A stretch of DNA of 64,000 nt from Candidatus Omnitrophica bacterium UBA6210 (GCA_002421805.1 DISM01000003.1:62001-126000); one strand, 5' to 3'; shown: positions 50,394 through 59,600, counted from the stretch's first letter. Notes: generated by a model not told the origin, from the sequence alone. Numbers and translations are program-made.

Positions 50394-51501
50394 GCTTTTT
50401 TAAAGATTGAGAGATGTTTTTCTGGAGCTCCAGCAGTTCTGCGTGCCTGCGCTTCTTTGTCGCTTGCGGAACGTCATCGGCAAGTTGCGCGGCCTTCGTG
50501 TGCGGCCGCGCGGAATACTTGAAGATAAAGGCCGAGTCGAAACGCACATCCTTGGCCAGTTCATACGTTGCGCGGAAATCCTCCTCGCTTTCGGTCGGGA
50601 ACCCCACGATAAAGTCCGAACTCAATTCCCCATTATATACAATGGAACGGTAGAGGTCTACAAGTTCACGATAAATTTTGGCCGTATATCCGCGGTTCAT
50701 CATGGCCAGGACCCTGTCCGACCCCGATTGCGCCGGCATATGGAGATACTTCCTGACCACAGGGATGTCCCGCATGGCCTCGAACAATTCTTTTTTCGTA
50801 TCTTTGGGATGGGATGTAATGAACGACAGGCTCTTGAGCCCTTTGATCTTGGAGACTTTTTCCAACAACTCCGGGAACCCGCAAACTCCGTTCTCTGCGC
50901 CATCTGCGCCGTAGGCGCTGACATTCTGCCCTAATAAGGTAATGCGGGATATGCCGGCGTCAACCGCCGCCCGGGCCTCCCTGACGATTGCGTCTGCCGG
51001 CCTGTGGCGCAGCCGTCCCCGCACGTATGGCACGACGCAATAGGAACAGAAATTATCACACCCCTCGGAGACGACGATATACGCATGGTCCTTTTTCTCA
51101 TAGAAGCCGGCGTGATATATCTCTTCCGCGCGCGGGCGCTCCCGGACAGCCAGGACCTTCTCCTGTTTCTTCAGGGCTTCTTCAAGATACAAGGCGATAT
51201 TGTCGATCTCGCTGGGGCCGCAGACGATATCCACGCCGGGCGACCGGCTGAAGGCCTCTTTCTTGTAATTCTGCGCCATGCAACCCAACAGGCCGATGGT
51301 CTTGCGCTTGCCCCGTCCCAGCCGCCCGATCTCCGACCAGACCTTGTCTTCCGCATGCTGCCGCACCGAACAAGTATTAAACAAGAGGATATCCGCCTTC
51401 TTCGGATCATCCGTCATCTCATAGCCTTCCGCCAACAGCAGGCCCTTGACGACCTCCGAATCTCGGACGTTCATTTGACAACCGATGGTTCTAATATACA
51501 C
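50377..51501 (-). CDS. miaB: tRNA-2-methylthio-N6-dimethylallyladenosine synthase MiaB, TRAM-less
   Basis: MiaB is a radical-SAM methylthiotransferase that converts i6A37 to ms2i6A37. N-terminal cluster cysteines (TIGCQMN, FNTCSVR, LLGCMAQ) and the radical-SAM motif CDNFCSYCVVPYVRG are intact. The protein stops after LLELQKNISQSLKKHAKTA, so the usual C-terminal TRAM RNA-binding domain (~60 aa) is absent. The start is taken as GTG at 51499-51501 (MYIRTIGCQMN) with GAAGG five bases upstream. A GTG 19 codons earlier (51556-51558), with AGGAGG ten bases upstream, is possible. Both lie in the 3' end of the recombinase gene. Confidence 0.88.
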   Translation of the reverse strand: MYIRTIGCQMNVRDSEVVKGLLLAEGYEMTDDPKKADILLFNTCSVRQHAEDKVWSEIGRLGRGKRKTIGLLGCMAQNYKKEAFSRSPGVDIVCGPSEIDNIALYLEEALKKQEKVLAVRERPRAEEIYHAGFYEKKDHAYIVVSEGCDNFCSYCVVPYVRGRLRHRPADAIVREARAAVDAGISRITLLGQNVSAYGADGAENGVCGFPELLEKVSKIKGLKSLSFITSHPKDTKKELFEAMRDIPVVRKYLHMPAQSGSDRVLAMMNRGYTAKIYRELVDLYRSIVYNGELSSDFIVGFPTESEEDFRATYELAKDVRFDSAFIFKYSARPHTKAAQLADDVPQATKKRRHAELLELQKNISQSLKKHAKTA

Positions 51502-53114
51502 ACTCCCCTTCTTGACTGTATTTTTTCCATAACCTCCTGATTCGTCAATGTGTTGCACTCTTTTAACACCTCCTCATACATTTGTTGAAATGGGTGGTAT
51601 AGGCGGACTGAAACCATCTGACCACCGTTGATTTCTACGGACTCAAATATAAGCTTAAGCAGTTCCTTTTTCTCTACAATACTGATCCTTTCTTTGGTTT
51701 CGTCAAAGTTATCGATCGCCAGCTTAAGAGTTCTAAGATAAGCTTCGGAACGCTCCTTTTCCACAAGCTTTATCTTGCATTTGGAAATCTCCATATTGAT
51801 CTTTTTCTCTTCTTCCCTCAGCAAAGACCCTTTATCTCTATAAATCTCTGCCCCAATAAGATTATCCATATAGGTATCATTAAGTTTGCTTTGCTTCTCA
51901 AGATTCGCTTTAAGCAAATCGTTCAATTTATCCAAATCCTTCCTTATATCTTCATTATTAAGATAAAGGTGAGCTTTAACCAAATTCTCGATACGTCCTT
52001 GAACTGCGTCTTTATGCGTGAATATTTTTTTAACAATGTCGAAAACCTTCGGCTCTATATCTTCGGCTTTTACGGCTGTATTACTGCATCTTATATGATA
52101 AGTGCCCATGCAAGAACACTTATACCAGCGTTTCCACTTCTTGAGCCTATGGTTCGAAATACTGGATGTCCCCTGATATCTATAACCACACCTTGCGCAA
52201 TAAAGTATCCCTGTGAGAGGATAATCATAAACATTCCTTCTATGCAAGGCCCCCTTACGGTTGCTTCTTAATTTCGCCTGAACCAGATTAAAATCACCTT
52301 GGCAGATTATAGGCTGATGTCTGCCCTGCGCAACGACAACTTTCGAAGAATCATTCCTAACATACTTATAGCCGACACGCGTATTGGTAGATTGTTTTGT
52401 ATCATAATGGTGTTGATTCCATACTAATTTCCCTAAATAAATTTGATTCTTAAGTATTTTACACACAAGCGCCGAATTGAATTTTCCTCCGGATCTGGTT
52501 TTATATTCTTTCATGTACAGATATTCGGCTATCTGACCCGTAGTTCTGTTTGACAAATACATCGTATAAATGAGCTTTACGATATCTGCCTCTTCAGGAA
52601 CCACCTCTAAAAGCTTCTTTTCTTTGTTATAATAATATCCATAGGGGGCGTATCGTGCCCCTTGCCAATTACCCTGTTGGACGCCTTTGATCATTCCAGG
52701 GAAAACTCTTTCTTTTATCCTATTTCTTTCAAATTCCGCAAAGCTGCCAAGTTGCTGAAACATGAGCTTCCCGGTACTGGTAGAGGTATCGAATGGCTCG
52801 GTAGCTGATTTATATGCAACCCCGTAACTATCCAGTTCATCTACAATATTAAGCAGATCTTTTAATTTCCTGCTGAAACGGTCAAGCTTATAGGTTATGA
52901 TCAGCTCAAACCTCTTTTGTTTAGCGTCCTCAAGCATTTCGTTCAAAGCGGGCCGGTCCATGACATAACCGCTTACATCATCGGTATAGATCTTATAAAC
53001 CTCCCAGCCCAGACGTTTAGCATGATCCAAAAGGTACTCCCGTTGGACCTCAATCGAGTAACCTTCCCGGGCCTGATCTTCTGTGCTTACTCTGGTATAT
53101 ATTGCGACTTTCAT
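51471..53114 (-). CDS. Large serine recombinase / site-specific integrase
   Basis: A 547-aa recombinase. The catalytic resolvase domain begins MKVAIYTRVSTEDQ with nucleophile Ser10, and YKLDRFSRKLKDL holds the conserved Arg/Asp block. The recombinase domain (about 150-300; GARYAPYGYYY), a zinc ribbon (about 308-350; CARCGYRY then CSC and C) and a coiled coil (about 385-470) follow. Such enzymes insert mobile DNA at att sites without host factors. Codon use is A/T-rich, unlike the chromosome around it. Its 3' end overlaps miaB by at least 31 bases, which suggests the attachment junction lies here. Confidence 0.93.
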   Translation of the reverse strand: MKVAIYTRVSTEDQAREGYSIEVQREYLLDHAKRLGWEVYKIYTDDVSGYVMDRPALNEMLEDAKQKRFELIITYKLDRFSRKLKDLLNIVDELDSYGVAYKSATEPFDTSTSTGKLMFQQLGSFAEFERNRIKERVFPGMIKGVQQGNWQGARYAPYGYYYNKEKKLLEVVPEEADIVKLIYTMYLSNRTTGQIAEYLYMKEYKTRSGGKFNSALVCKILKNQIYLGKLVWNQHHYDTKQSTNTRVGYKYVRNDSSKVVVAQGRHQPIICQGDFNLVQAKLRSNRKGALHRRNVYDYPLTGILYCARCGYRYQGTSSISNHRLKKWKRWYKCSCMGTYHIRCSNTAVKAEDIEPKVFDIVKKIFTHKDAVQGRIENLVKAHLYLNNEDIRKDLDKLNDLLKANLEKQSKLNDTYMDNLIGAEIYRDKGSLLREEEKKINMEISKCKIKLVEKERSEAYLRTLKLAIDNFDETKERISIVEKKELLKLIFESVEINGGQMVSVRLYHPFQQMYEEVLKECNTLTNQEVMEKIQSRRGVCILEPSVVK

Positions 53115-53139
53115 CTCATATTCCCGAAGGTCAGCTTGA

Positions 53140-53358
53140 CTATCTCAGCGTATTCCGCCATTTTTTGATATTCTCGATATCTTTCTCCGTGAATACCGGA
53201 AAATTGCGATAATCACGCTTCACCTTAACCCAGCCTTTTTTAAACCAATGATAAATGGTCATCCTGTGGACATTCAGGATTTCGGCTGTTTCTTTAATTG
53301 TGTAGATTTTTATGTTCCTGATCTTTCTCATGGATTGTAATTTTATACCATTATACAT
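53140..53358 (-). CDS. Excisionase-like helix-turn-helix protein
   Basis: A 72-aa protein with a MerR-type DNA-binding helix-turn-helix: IYTIKETAEILNVHRMTIYH then WFKKGWVKVKRDYRNFPVFTEKDIENI. This is the form found in phage and plasmid excisionases and small regulators. It lies 25 bp before the serine recombinase, where recombination directionality factors are often encoded. An ATG nine codons downstream (53329-53331) is an alternative start; neither has a clear ribosome binding site. Confidence 0.75.
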   Translation of the reverse strand: MYNGIKLQSMRKIRNIKIYTIKETAEILNVHRMTIYHWFKKGWVKVKRDYRNFPVFTEKDIENIKKWRNTLR

Positions 53359-53369
53359 AATTATTCAAG

Positions 53370-53570
53370 TTATTTTTTTAATTTTGGCATCTTATTTTCT
53401 TTGTCATCCTGACATAATTCTTGCAACCGTTTTAAATCGACCTCTAGAAAAATTTCCAGGACTCTTTTAAAACGATACTCTGAATCATCTGTCCGTATCT
53501 TTTTTCCAAGAATTTCGTCTTTTTTATCCATATCTTTATAGTTGTTGATTTTTGTATTTTTACTTTCCAT
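53370..53570 (-). CDS. Small hypothetical protein of the mobile segment
   Basis: A 66-aa, highly charged open frame (many Lys, Glu and Asp; KRVLEIFLEVDLKRLQEL is helical). No family is recognised and there is no membrane segment. It is supported only by its place in a tightly packed A/T-rich gene run: it overlaps the upstream frame by 11 bases and lies 11 bases before the HTH gene. Confidence 0.45.
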   Translation of the reverse strand: MESKNTKINNYKDMDKKDEILGKKIRTDDSEYRFKRVLEIFLEVDLKRLQELCQDDKENKMPKLKK

Positions 53571-53748
53571 TTTTTATCAATAATCTGGTTAGTTTTAAAA
53601 AATCTTTTAGCATCATAATAACAAAACGATCTTTTTCTGACTTTTCACCAAGAAGAATTAGAGGTATTCCACCATCTAAGACAAACCTTTCCTTGATGAA
53701 ATCCGAATTTTCCCTGCATAACTTTGTCGACTTATTCACAAAATTCAC
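53560..53748 (-). CDS. Small hypothetical protein of the mobile segment
   Basis: A 62-aa open frame starting with GTG; AAAGGG lies just upstream. The middle reads RFVLDGGIPLILLGEKSEKD and looks like a small alpha/beta fold. No family is recognised. It lies 38 bp after the RepO-like gene and overlaps the next frame. Confidence 0.45.
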   Translation of the reverse strand: MNFVNKSTKLCRENSDFIKERFVLDGGIPLILLGEKSEKDRFVIMMLKDFLKLTRLLIKNGK

Positions 53749-53786
53749 ATCCCTTTCTTTACTACTATGTCTTTAATTGTATTGAT

Positions 53787-54221
53787 TTATTTTGAGGGTG
53801 CATTTTCAGCCACTGGTTTTGGTATGAAATTAGCCACCTCTAACGGTGTCTGGATCGACACAGGCCTGATGTCTTTTTGGTTACTTGAAACATGACTTAT
53901 CCACAACCTCCAGCTGTAATAATTCTTATTTACGCTTAAGAAGTTTCCCCTAGGGGATTCCTCCTTAAAGATCACGCCTTCCTGGACCAGCCGTTTAACG
54001 ATCTTTTTGACATAGCGAAGATTGATACCGGTAGAATTGGAAATCTGCGAAAGCGGAATAACGTCTTTTTTCTTTCTCCAACCGTACGTCTTTTCCATAA
54101 TAACGATCAGGATTCTGAATTCAGCGCCGTTAAAAGGACATCTCTTAAGGACACCAAATAATTCATTTGCGATCCGGATATATCCGTTTTCTAATTGCGG
54201 GTTGGCCTTAAAACTTTCCAT
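53787..54221 (-). CDS. Phage replication protein O-like winged-helix protein
   Basis: A 144-aa protein matching the N-terminal origin-binding domain of lambda-type replication protein O: ENGYIRIANELFGVLKRCPF, GAEFRILIVIMEKTYGWRKK, PLSQISNSTGINLRYVKKIV, KRLVQEGVI. The C-terminal part that would recruit helicase is not recognisable, so it may act as a DNA-binding regulator instead. The ATG at 54219-54221 lies immediately after an intrinsic-terminator hairpin. A longer TTG start at 54285-54287 would place the hairpin inside the coding region and is less likely. Confidence 0.72.
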   Translation of the reverse strand: MESFKANPQLENGYIRIANELFGVLKRCPFNGAEFRILIVIMEKTYGWRKKKDVIPLSQISNSTGINLRYVKKIVKRLVQEGVIFKEESPRGNFLSVNKNYYSWRLWISHVSSNQKDIRPVSIQTPLEVANFIPKPVAENAPSK

Positions 54222-54224
54222 GGC

Positions 54225-54273
54225 AAATAAAAAAAGGCTGGCATTTCTGAGAGTCTCCTCAGAAACACCAGCC
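54225..54273 (-). terminator. Strong intrinsic terminator/attenuator before the RepO-like gene
   Basis: The minus-strand RNA forms a 16-bp stem (arms 54258-54273 and 54236-54251, two adjacent G-U pairs, otherwise perfect) with a 6-nt loop, followed by seven U, A, UUU. The RepO-like ATG follows four bases after the U-rich stretch. It lies about 75 bases into the transcript of the promoter at 54350-54377 and so should block expression unless relieved. Confidence 0.8.
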
Positions 54274-54311
54274 CCTGGCTTTTCCAATAGGACTGTTTTT
54301 TAACCTCTACA

Positions 54312-54333
54312 GGAACCTCATAAACACGGTTCC
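54312..54333 (-). promoter_or_regulatory. Upstream hairpin and possible leader peptide of the RepO leader
   Basis: GGAACC/GGTTCC arms enclose ten bases early in the leader. The same stretch encodes a potential four-residue peptide (MRFL, stop) preceded by AAGGGA at normal spacing. Translation or antisense pairing here could alter folding of the terminator downstream. The regulatory role is inferred. Confidence 0.35.
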
Positions 54334-54349
54334 CTTTTGTTTACGCAAT

Positions 54350-54377
54350 ATAATATCGCACAAAGCCGACTTGTCAA
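54350..54377 (-). promoter_or_regulatory. Promoter of the RepO-recombinase gene run
   Basis: Minus-strand TTGACA (54372-54377), 16-bp spacer, TATTAT (54350-54355). It would start transcription near 54343, giving a ~120-nt leader before the RepO-like ATG. Confidence 0.65.
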
Positions 54378-54418
54378 GCTTTTTCTTCTTTGGTGTGATT
54401 TTTTAAAAAGACGTACCT

Positions 54419-54592
54419 TTATTTTTTGCTATCCCGCTTCAGATTTTCCCTGATTTCTTCCTTAAAAGGCGCGGTATCTATGGATCTCTCCTCCCTTATC
54501 GACACAGGCAGTCCATCTTCAAAATTTATCTTAACGGAACCGTAAAATCCCCCCTTGACCAAAGAAAGCAAATAATTATGCAACCTGACCAT
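54419..54592 (-). CDS. DUF2292-family small protein
   Basis: A 57-aa protein whose centre, FYGSVKINFEDGLPVSIREE, matches the DUF2292 (YezD-like) pattern of an aromatic-GS-hydrophobic strand followed by a DG turn. The family is short, widespread and of unknown role. The ribosome binding site is weak and the exact start is uncertain. It lies upstream of the RepO promoter in the A/T-rich segment. The 243 bp between it and the response regulator hold no gene that I can support. Confidence 0.62.
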   Translation of the reverse strand: MVRLHNYLLSLVKGGFYGSVKINFEDGLPVSIREERSIDTAPFKEEIRENLKRDSKK

Positions 54593-54835
54593 TATTTGTT
54601 TAAATTTTCTATAACCTTTTAATTTTCAATATGTTAAACAATTAATTATTTGCTATATCGGGTTGTTATCCCTCCTAAAATATGCTAAACTATTCTTAGA
54701 GAATAAGTTAGGATAAAATATCTAACGAAAACGCCTGCCGTTTGAGATAGTATGATGTGAAATAAAAGAGTCTAAGTTCATGCGCAGCTTTAGGATAAAG
54801 CAATTTTTGTCAAAACCAAGATCTGGAGAACCTAG

Positions 54836-55411
54836 ATGAAACTTAGATATGGTGTTCTTATAGTCGATGACGATGAAACGCTTGCCCAAGATACCAAACA
54901 TTGTCTTGAGCACTATTCAGAGATGGATCTTGAAATTGACATTTGTCTGGATAGCTCCGAAGTCATTTCTTATCTTAGCAAGAAAAACAAATCTTACGAC
55001 TTAATTCTCCTGGATATCAAGATGCCCAAATTATCAGGGGCCGAGGTCCTCCAGCTTATAAAAAAAGAATTTCCGGACATTCACGTGATTATTATCTCAG
55101 CCTATCTGGATGAATACAGCCGAGATGAACTCATCCGGTTGGGAGCATATGCCGTATTTGAAAAGCCCTGTGACTACCATAAGGTAAAGGAATACATCAG
55201 GCACGCTATCGACGATATTGAAATAACCGACATAAGAATAAAAGGCCTTGACTTAAGGAAAGCCTTATATCAAGTTGCCAAAGAGCTGATTTTTAAGGCC
55301 TTAAGGCGCAACGATTGGCACCTTGAAAAAACATCAAGGAACCTCAACATCACACGGTGGTGCCTGGATCGATGGATGAAAAAGCTCTACATTAAGAAAA
55401 CAGAGTCCTGA
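54836..55411 (+). CDS. Response regulator, REC plus Fis-type HTH
   Basis: A 191-aa regulator, the only confident plus-strand gene. The receiver domain has the acidic pocket (D11-D12), phosphoacceptor D60 (LILLDIKMP), S88 and K110, all intact. The C-terminal segment (about 150-188) has a Fis-like helix-turn-helix, as in NtrC-type and PrrA/RegA-type regulators, but there is no sigma54 AAA+ domain. GGAG precedes the ATG. No histidine kinase is adjacent, so it is an orphan. It separates the mobile segment from the giant surface gene. Confidence 0.88.
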   Translation: MKLRYGVLIVDDDETLAQDTKHCLEHYSEMDLEIDICLDSSEVISYLSKKNKSYDLILLDIKMPKLSGAEVLQLIKKEFPDIHVIIISAYLDEYSRDELIRLGAYAVFEKPCDYHKVKEYIRHAIDDIEITDIRIKGLDLRKALYQVAKELIFKALRRNDWHLEKTSRNLNITRWCLDRWMKKLYIKKTES

Positions 55412-55727
55412 GAGCCATGGATAGTATAACATGAATTTTCATCTGAATATGTTTTGTACAAAGTCGGCCTAACCACCTGTGTGCGATAATACTACGAAGA
55501 AAGGTTTTCTTGAGTAAAATCGCACGTTATCCCATTGGCAGGATCTAAATGATGTAGCGATTTCGCACATCGGACCTTTTTTAAAAAAATCGGGATCACT
55601 CTTGACAAGTCAACAGAAAACTATGGAACTAGAAAACTGGGAGAGGAAACTGAAGGGTATTAACAAAGCTTATAACAACACTGTATGCATCCATGCCCGT
55701 TTTAACAAAATACCGCCAGCGAATGGA
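55412..55727 (+). other. Gene-free spacer with inverted repeats; possible terminator
   Basis: No convincing gene. GTGCGAT (55481-55487) and its inverse ATCGCAC (55519-55525) form a spaced inverted repeat. At 55551-55571 GATGT-A-GCGATTTCGC-ACATC can fold, followed five bases later by TTTTTT, a possible weak terminator for the response regulator. TTGACAAGTCAA (55602-55613) is palindromic. A 72-codon plus frame beginning nearby looks random. Confidence 0.45.
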
Positions 55728-56546
55728 TCATGGGTTATCTTTAACGCGCTGCTCGATATCGCTAATTTCAGGCTTCTTATCCTCTTCGGGGTGCCTGTAT
55801 TCTGCCTTCTCCTCTGCTAGAGGCGGTTGGGTGTTTTCTCTTTCAGGCTTGTAGTCTTCGGTGAGATTTGAGATGTTTTTGATTTGTTTGGACCAAATAA
55901 TGAAAAAGATAAGCCCTAAGACACCCAGAAAGGCCACAACCGCAATGATCAGCTTCCATGTCAGCATGGGCGAGACCTGTTTAGCCTCTGTCATCAGCGT
56001 CTTGGCAGCCTGCAGATCGACCTTAACCGCATCTAGAAGCTTCAGGTTCTCCCGGTAATCCGAAATATAACCGCCGGGATTGGGATTGACGACCTCCTGA
56101 GAACGTTCGATCCGGTCCAGTTTTTCCGTAATACTGCTCTTCAGGTAGCTCGCCCGCTCAAAATAATCCGTGTTTTCCAGAAGTTTGGTGACCTTGTCCG
56201 CTTCCGTCCTGATCGAGGTGATCTCGTCCTCGGGAATCTTCCAAACGTCTTCCATCTCGATCTCGACGAGAATGGACTCCCTGGGCGCCAAATCATAATC
56301 CTTATAAATGTAGTAGGCGGACTCTTTAGTATCATAGGCGATACTCAGGTCCCCCATATCCACAATATTTTCGGGCTTGACCTCTTTAGGCAGATAGGAC
56401 TTAAAGGGTACTTTCCGCCTCTCGGTCTGCGAAGGATTGGCAACGGTCGCCCGCACAACGATGTTGGCTTCGGCGACAGCGGACAAAAGACAAAAAACTG
56501 CGAACAGGGAAAAAAATAAAATCTTCGGGATATCACGTTTGCACAT
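55728..56546 (-). CDS. Membrane-anchored periplasmic protein paired with the giant surface protein
   Basis: A 272-aa protein with a signal peptide (about 1-27), a periplasmic domain (about 28-195), one membrane helix (196-218; LTWKLIIAVVAFLGVLGLIF) and a charged Pro/Glu-rich cytoplasmic tail. The periplasmic part starts with a beta-rich segment (VVRATVANPSQTERRKVPFK) and continues as a coiled coil (about 105-190). The start at 56544-56546 has GGAG at ideal spacing; an upstream GTG (56628-56630) would add 28 charged residues. No known family is recognised. It follows the giant gene by 114 bp. Confidence 0.75.
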   Translation of the reverse strand: MCKRDIPKILFFSLFAVFCLLSAVAEANIVVRATVANPSQTERRKVPFKSYLPKEVKPENIVDMGDLSIAYDTKESAYYIYKDYDLAPRESILVEIEMEDVWKIPEDEITSIRTEADKVTKLLENTDYFERASYLKSSITEKLDRIERSQEVVNPNPGGYISDYRENLKLLDAVKVDLQAAKTLMTEAKQVSPMLTWKLIIAVVAFLGVLGLIFFIIWSKQIKNISNLTEDYKPERENTQPPLAEEKAEYRHPEEDKKPEISDIEQRVKDNP

Positions 56547-56660
56547 CTTTATCTCCATGTCGTTTTTCAATTCTTTTAGGATATTCTCGCTCCTCATTCT
56601 TTCTGCCATCTTCAGCTCGTCCTCGATCACTGTCTTTCAGTCCTCTGTCCATTTGGTTTA

Positions 56661-59600
56661 TTACGAATACTCAAGCCACGTCTGAACAACGGGCTCTTCT
56701 TTGGCCGTATTTTCAATCATCTTCTGATTCAGGAGCATGAGGGCCTTGAGCTCCTGGGTCTTGTTGCGGATGTAGGTGATGTTCTGGGAGCCCTGCTCGG
56801 AGACCTCGTAGAGCTTCTCGATGTTCTTCATGTCGGTGGAGTTGCTCATATCGTGGATCTTGGAGGACATGTCTTTCAAGCTCCTATGCACGGCCTCCAG
56901 TTGTTGGGCCGCACCCAAAAGGCCGGTGTCACCTTTCACTGCTGCCAGGGCCTCGGAGGCTTTGGAGATGTTCTGCTCGATGACGCTGAAGGCCGCGGAG
57001 AACGCCGCTACCTTATCTTTGATCTCCTGGATCGGCGAGACGCTGCCCATGACCGTTGCAAGATCGCTGGATACCTTTTCGATATCAGCCGTGCCTAAAG
57101 TAATGGTAATGGCATCAATCGTGCCGTAGGTCGACTCCGAACAGACAATAGCATAATCACCCAGCTTCCAGGATGCCGGAAACGTCACGGTATAGCCGTA
57201 AAGACCGGAGGCGTATTCCGTCATAGTCGCCGCTATCTTCATGACGTTTTGAGGATCATAGACGGTGATCGTGGGCGAAACACCCGGGTAAGTCCTATAT
57301 TGGATGGTGATGGAATCATTCTGTTTTACCGTCGTCTCATGATTGAGGATTGCGGATTTCATGGCCGTCTCGACCTTGGACTGGATTTCTGTGGATGCGG
57401 TCGAGATCTTGGCCGGGATGGTCGTCTGCGCAGCCGTCAGGATGCTGGCGGTCTCGCTCTTGACTTCCGCAACCTTTGTTTTTACCGCCGCCTCCGACGT
57501 CGCCACCTGAGTCTTGATATTGGACTCAGCTGTCTGGACCTGCGTTCCCACCGTCTGGACCGACGTATCCAACGCCGTCAGTTTACCACCCAATGTCTCG
57601 CCGTCGGCCAAGCCCATCTTGTTGATGATCTCCTGAGCCAGCTTTTGAGTGATGGTCACGGTAAACGTCGTGCCGGCCTCATACGAGTTGGAGCTCCCGT
57701 CGGCTCCGCCGTAATGGATCGTGCATCTAGCGAAGTACGTCTTGCCTGCAACGAGCGCCTGGCCGAATTCATTGCTTGCGGACAGGACGTCTGTAATGGT
57801 CTTGACATACGTTCCATTGGTGAAATCCTCGGGGTCAGGCGCGTCCAAAGAGACGGTATTGAGCCACTTCTGAGCGGTCTCGTCATACACTTGGACCGTC
57901 GCCGCATTGGCGCCGTAGCCCAGCTTGTTCGGCGCGGTATTATAGATGATCTTGCCTCTGCGTTCCAGCCACAGACGGATCGCCAGATCCTCGTTGTCTT
58001 CATCGTAAACAAAGCTGGGCATAACGCGGTAGTCCGCCGTGGATTCGGCGATCGAGGTCATATAGACGGTCATATTGACGACATTATCATAGGTACCGTC
58101 CAGGCCGTCGGCCAGGGCATCGATTTCTTTTTCGGCCGTAGTCTCGACATAGAGATCTTTGCCGAACGTGAAGTTATATTTGCCATAACCGAGCGAACCG
58201 TCGCCGGAGAGTGTGAACGGGCTGTTCGTCGGCGTCTCGGGAATGAGCGTGACGCCGGTATCGGCGTCCGTGACGCTGTAGGTGAATTCAGACAAGTCGG
58301 TCGCGTTGACGGAATCCTTCAAGTTCACGACAATGGTATATCTTTCATCGACCGTGACGGTATTGCAGGCGGCGGAATTCGTCACGCCCGAGGCCGACGC
58401 CACCAAGGTCACGTAGCCCGGGTAGCCCGGACAGGTCACGTAATAATTCGAGAATGTCGCCAGGCCGTCGGCAGCGGTGACCGTGGCTGTCGCGCCGGTG
58501 CCGGTGAAAGCGCCTGTCGGCGTAATCGAGACATCGACGTTGGAAGAAGCGGTATTGCCGTAAGCGTCGGAAACAGCCACAACAAAATCTTTCCACGGCG
58601 CATTGGCCACCGCCTTGGTCTTCGGCTGGGTGCTCCATGCCAGGGTCGCCGCCGAACCACCGGCGACGATCACGGCCAAGCGGTCCTGGCCCGCCGTTGT
58701 CAAGGCCGGGTCGCTGTCATCCGTAGCCGTAATATAGGCGGTCTCCGCTTTGTAAAGAACCATCGTGATAGCAGATGTATTGACGCCTCCGACAAAACGA
58801 ATAGGCGTGAGCGTCCCGAATTCCGTCGGACCGCCGCCCAAATCCGTGCACGTAGGCACGTTGCCTAAAACGGAGGTTTCGGCGCCGCTGAAGACAATGT
58901 TTTTAACCTGGTCGGGGTGATAATCCTTGTCGATATTGTTGTTGGTGTCCGTGGCCGTGATCGCGATCACGGCGTTTTCTCCCGCGTTGACGTTGATGGA
59001 TGTTTCGCCGGTGGATCCCCTGACCCTCAACTTCGTGGCAACAACAGCCAGGGTGGCGTTATGCGTCAGGGCGGCCGCCGAGGCAAACAGGGAAGTCGCG
59101 GGCGTATCCATCGTCACATCGTCATTGACGTCTGTGCTGAACGCGAAAATCTTGCCGTCCGCGCCTTCCGGCAAGGTCGACTTAATAACAACGCTCAAGG
59201 TATATGTCTTATTCGACCCGTTGGGCACCGAAAAGATCGTGCTCTCACCCGAGCCGAAGGTGATGGTGTTGGCCGCGACCGTCCCCAGGATATTGACCGT
59301 GCCGTCGCTTAAGTAAGCGGCAGAGATATAATCCCTCCAATCGCCGGACGTATCCGACGCGACAACACGATTTATCACGACTTTTTTGATGCCGCCGGCA
59401 TAGCCGTCGGTGCCTGCGTCCGTCGCCTTGAAGCCCAAGACCGCCACCTTGGTCGCCGAAGAATTCGCGATGGAAGAGACCGTGTCCGAAATACCGCTCG
59501 TCACCTGCGTCACAGCGATCTCTTCCAAGGTCGCAACGGTGATCTTGAAGGAATAGATCGTATCCACCGTGTATCCGGAGATAGACGCCTGGGCCTCAAG

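Noticed and set aside
54222..54345. Known riboswitch or T-box in the RepO leader
   Set aside because: No T-box specifier/antiterminator sequence and no conserved aptamer core were recognised; only simple hairpins are seen.
55602..55820. A 72-codon plus-strand frame with a hydrophobic end
   Set aside because: It starts in a TTG within a palindrome, has no ribosome binding site and runs into the 3' end of the periplasmic partner gene on the other strand.
57249..58868. A 539-codon plus-strand frame
   Set aside because: Antisense to the Thr/Ala-rich repeats of the giant gene; the Arg/Gly/Asp-rich translation is the expected shadow of such sequence.
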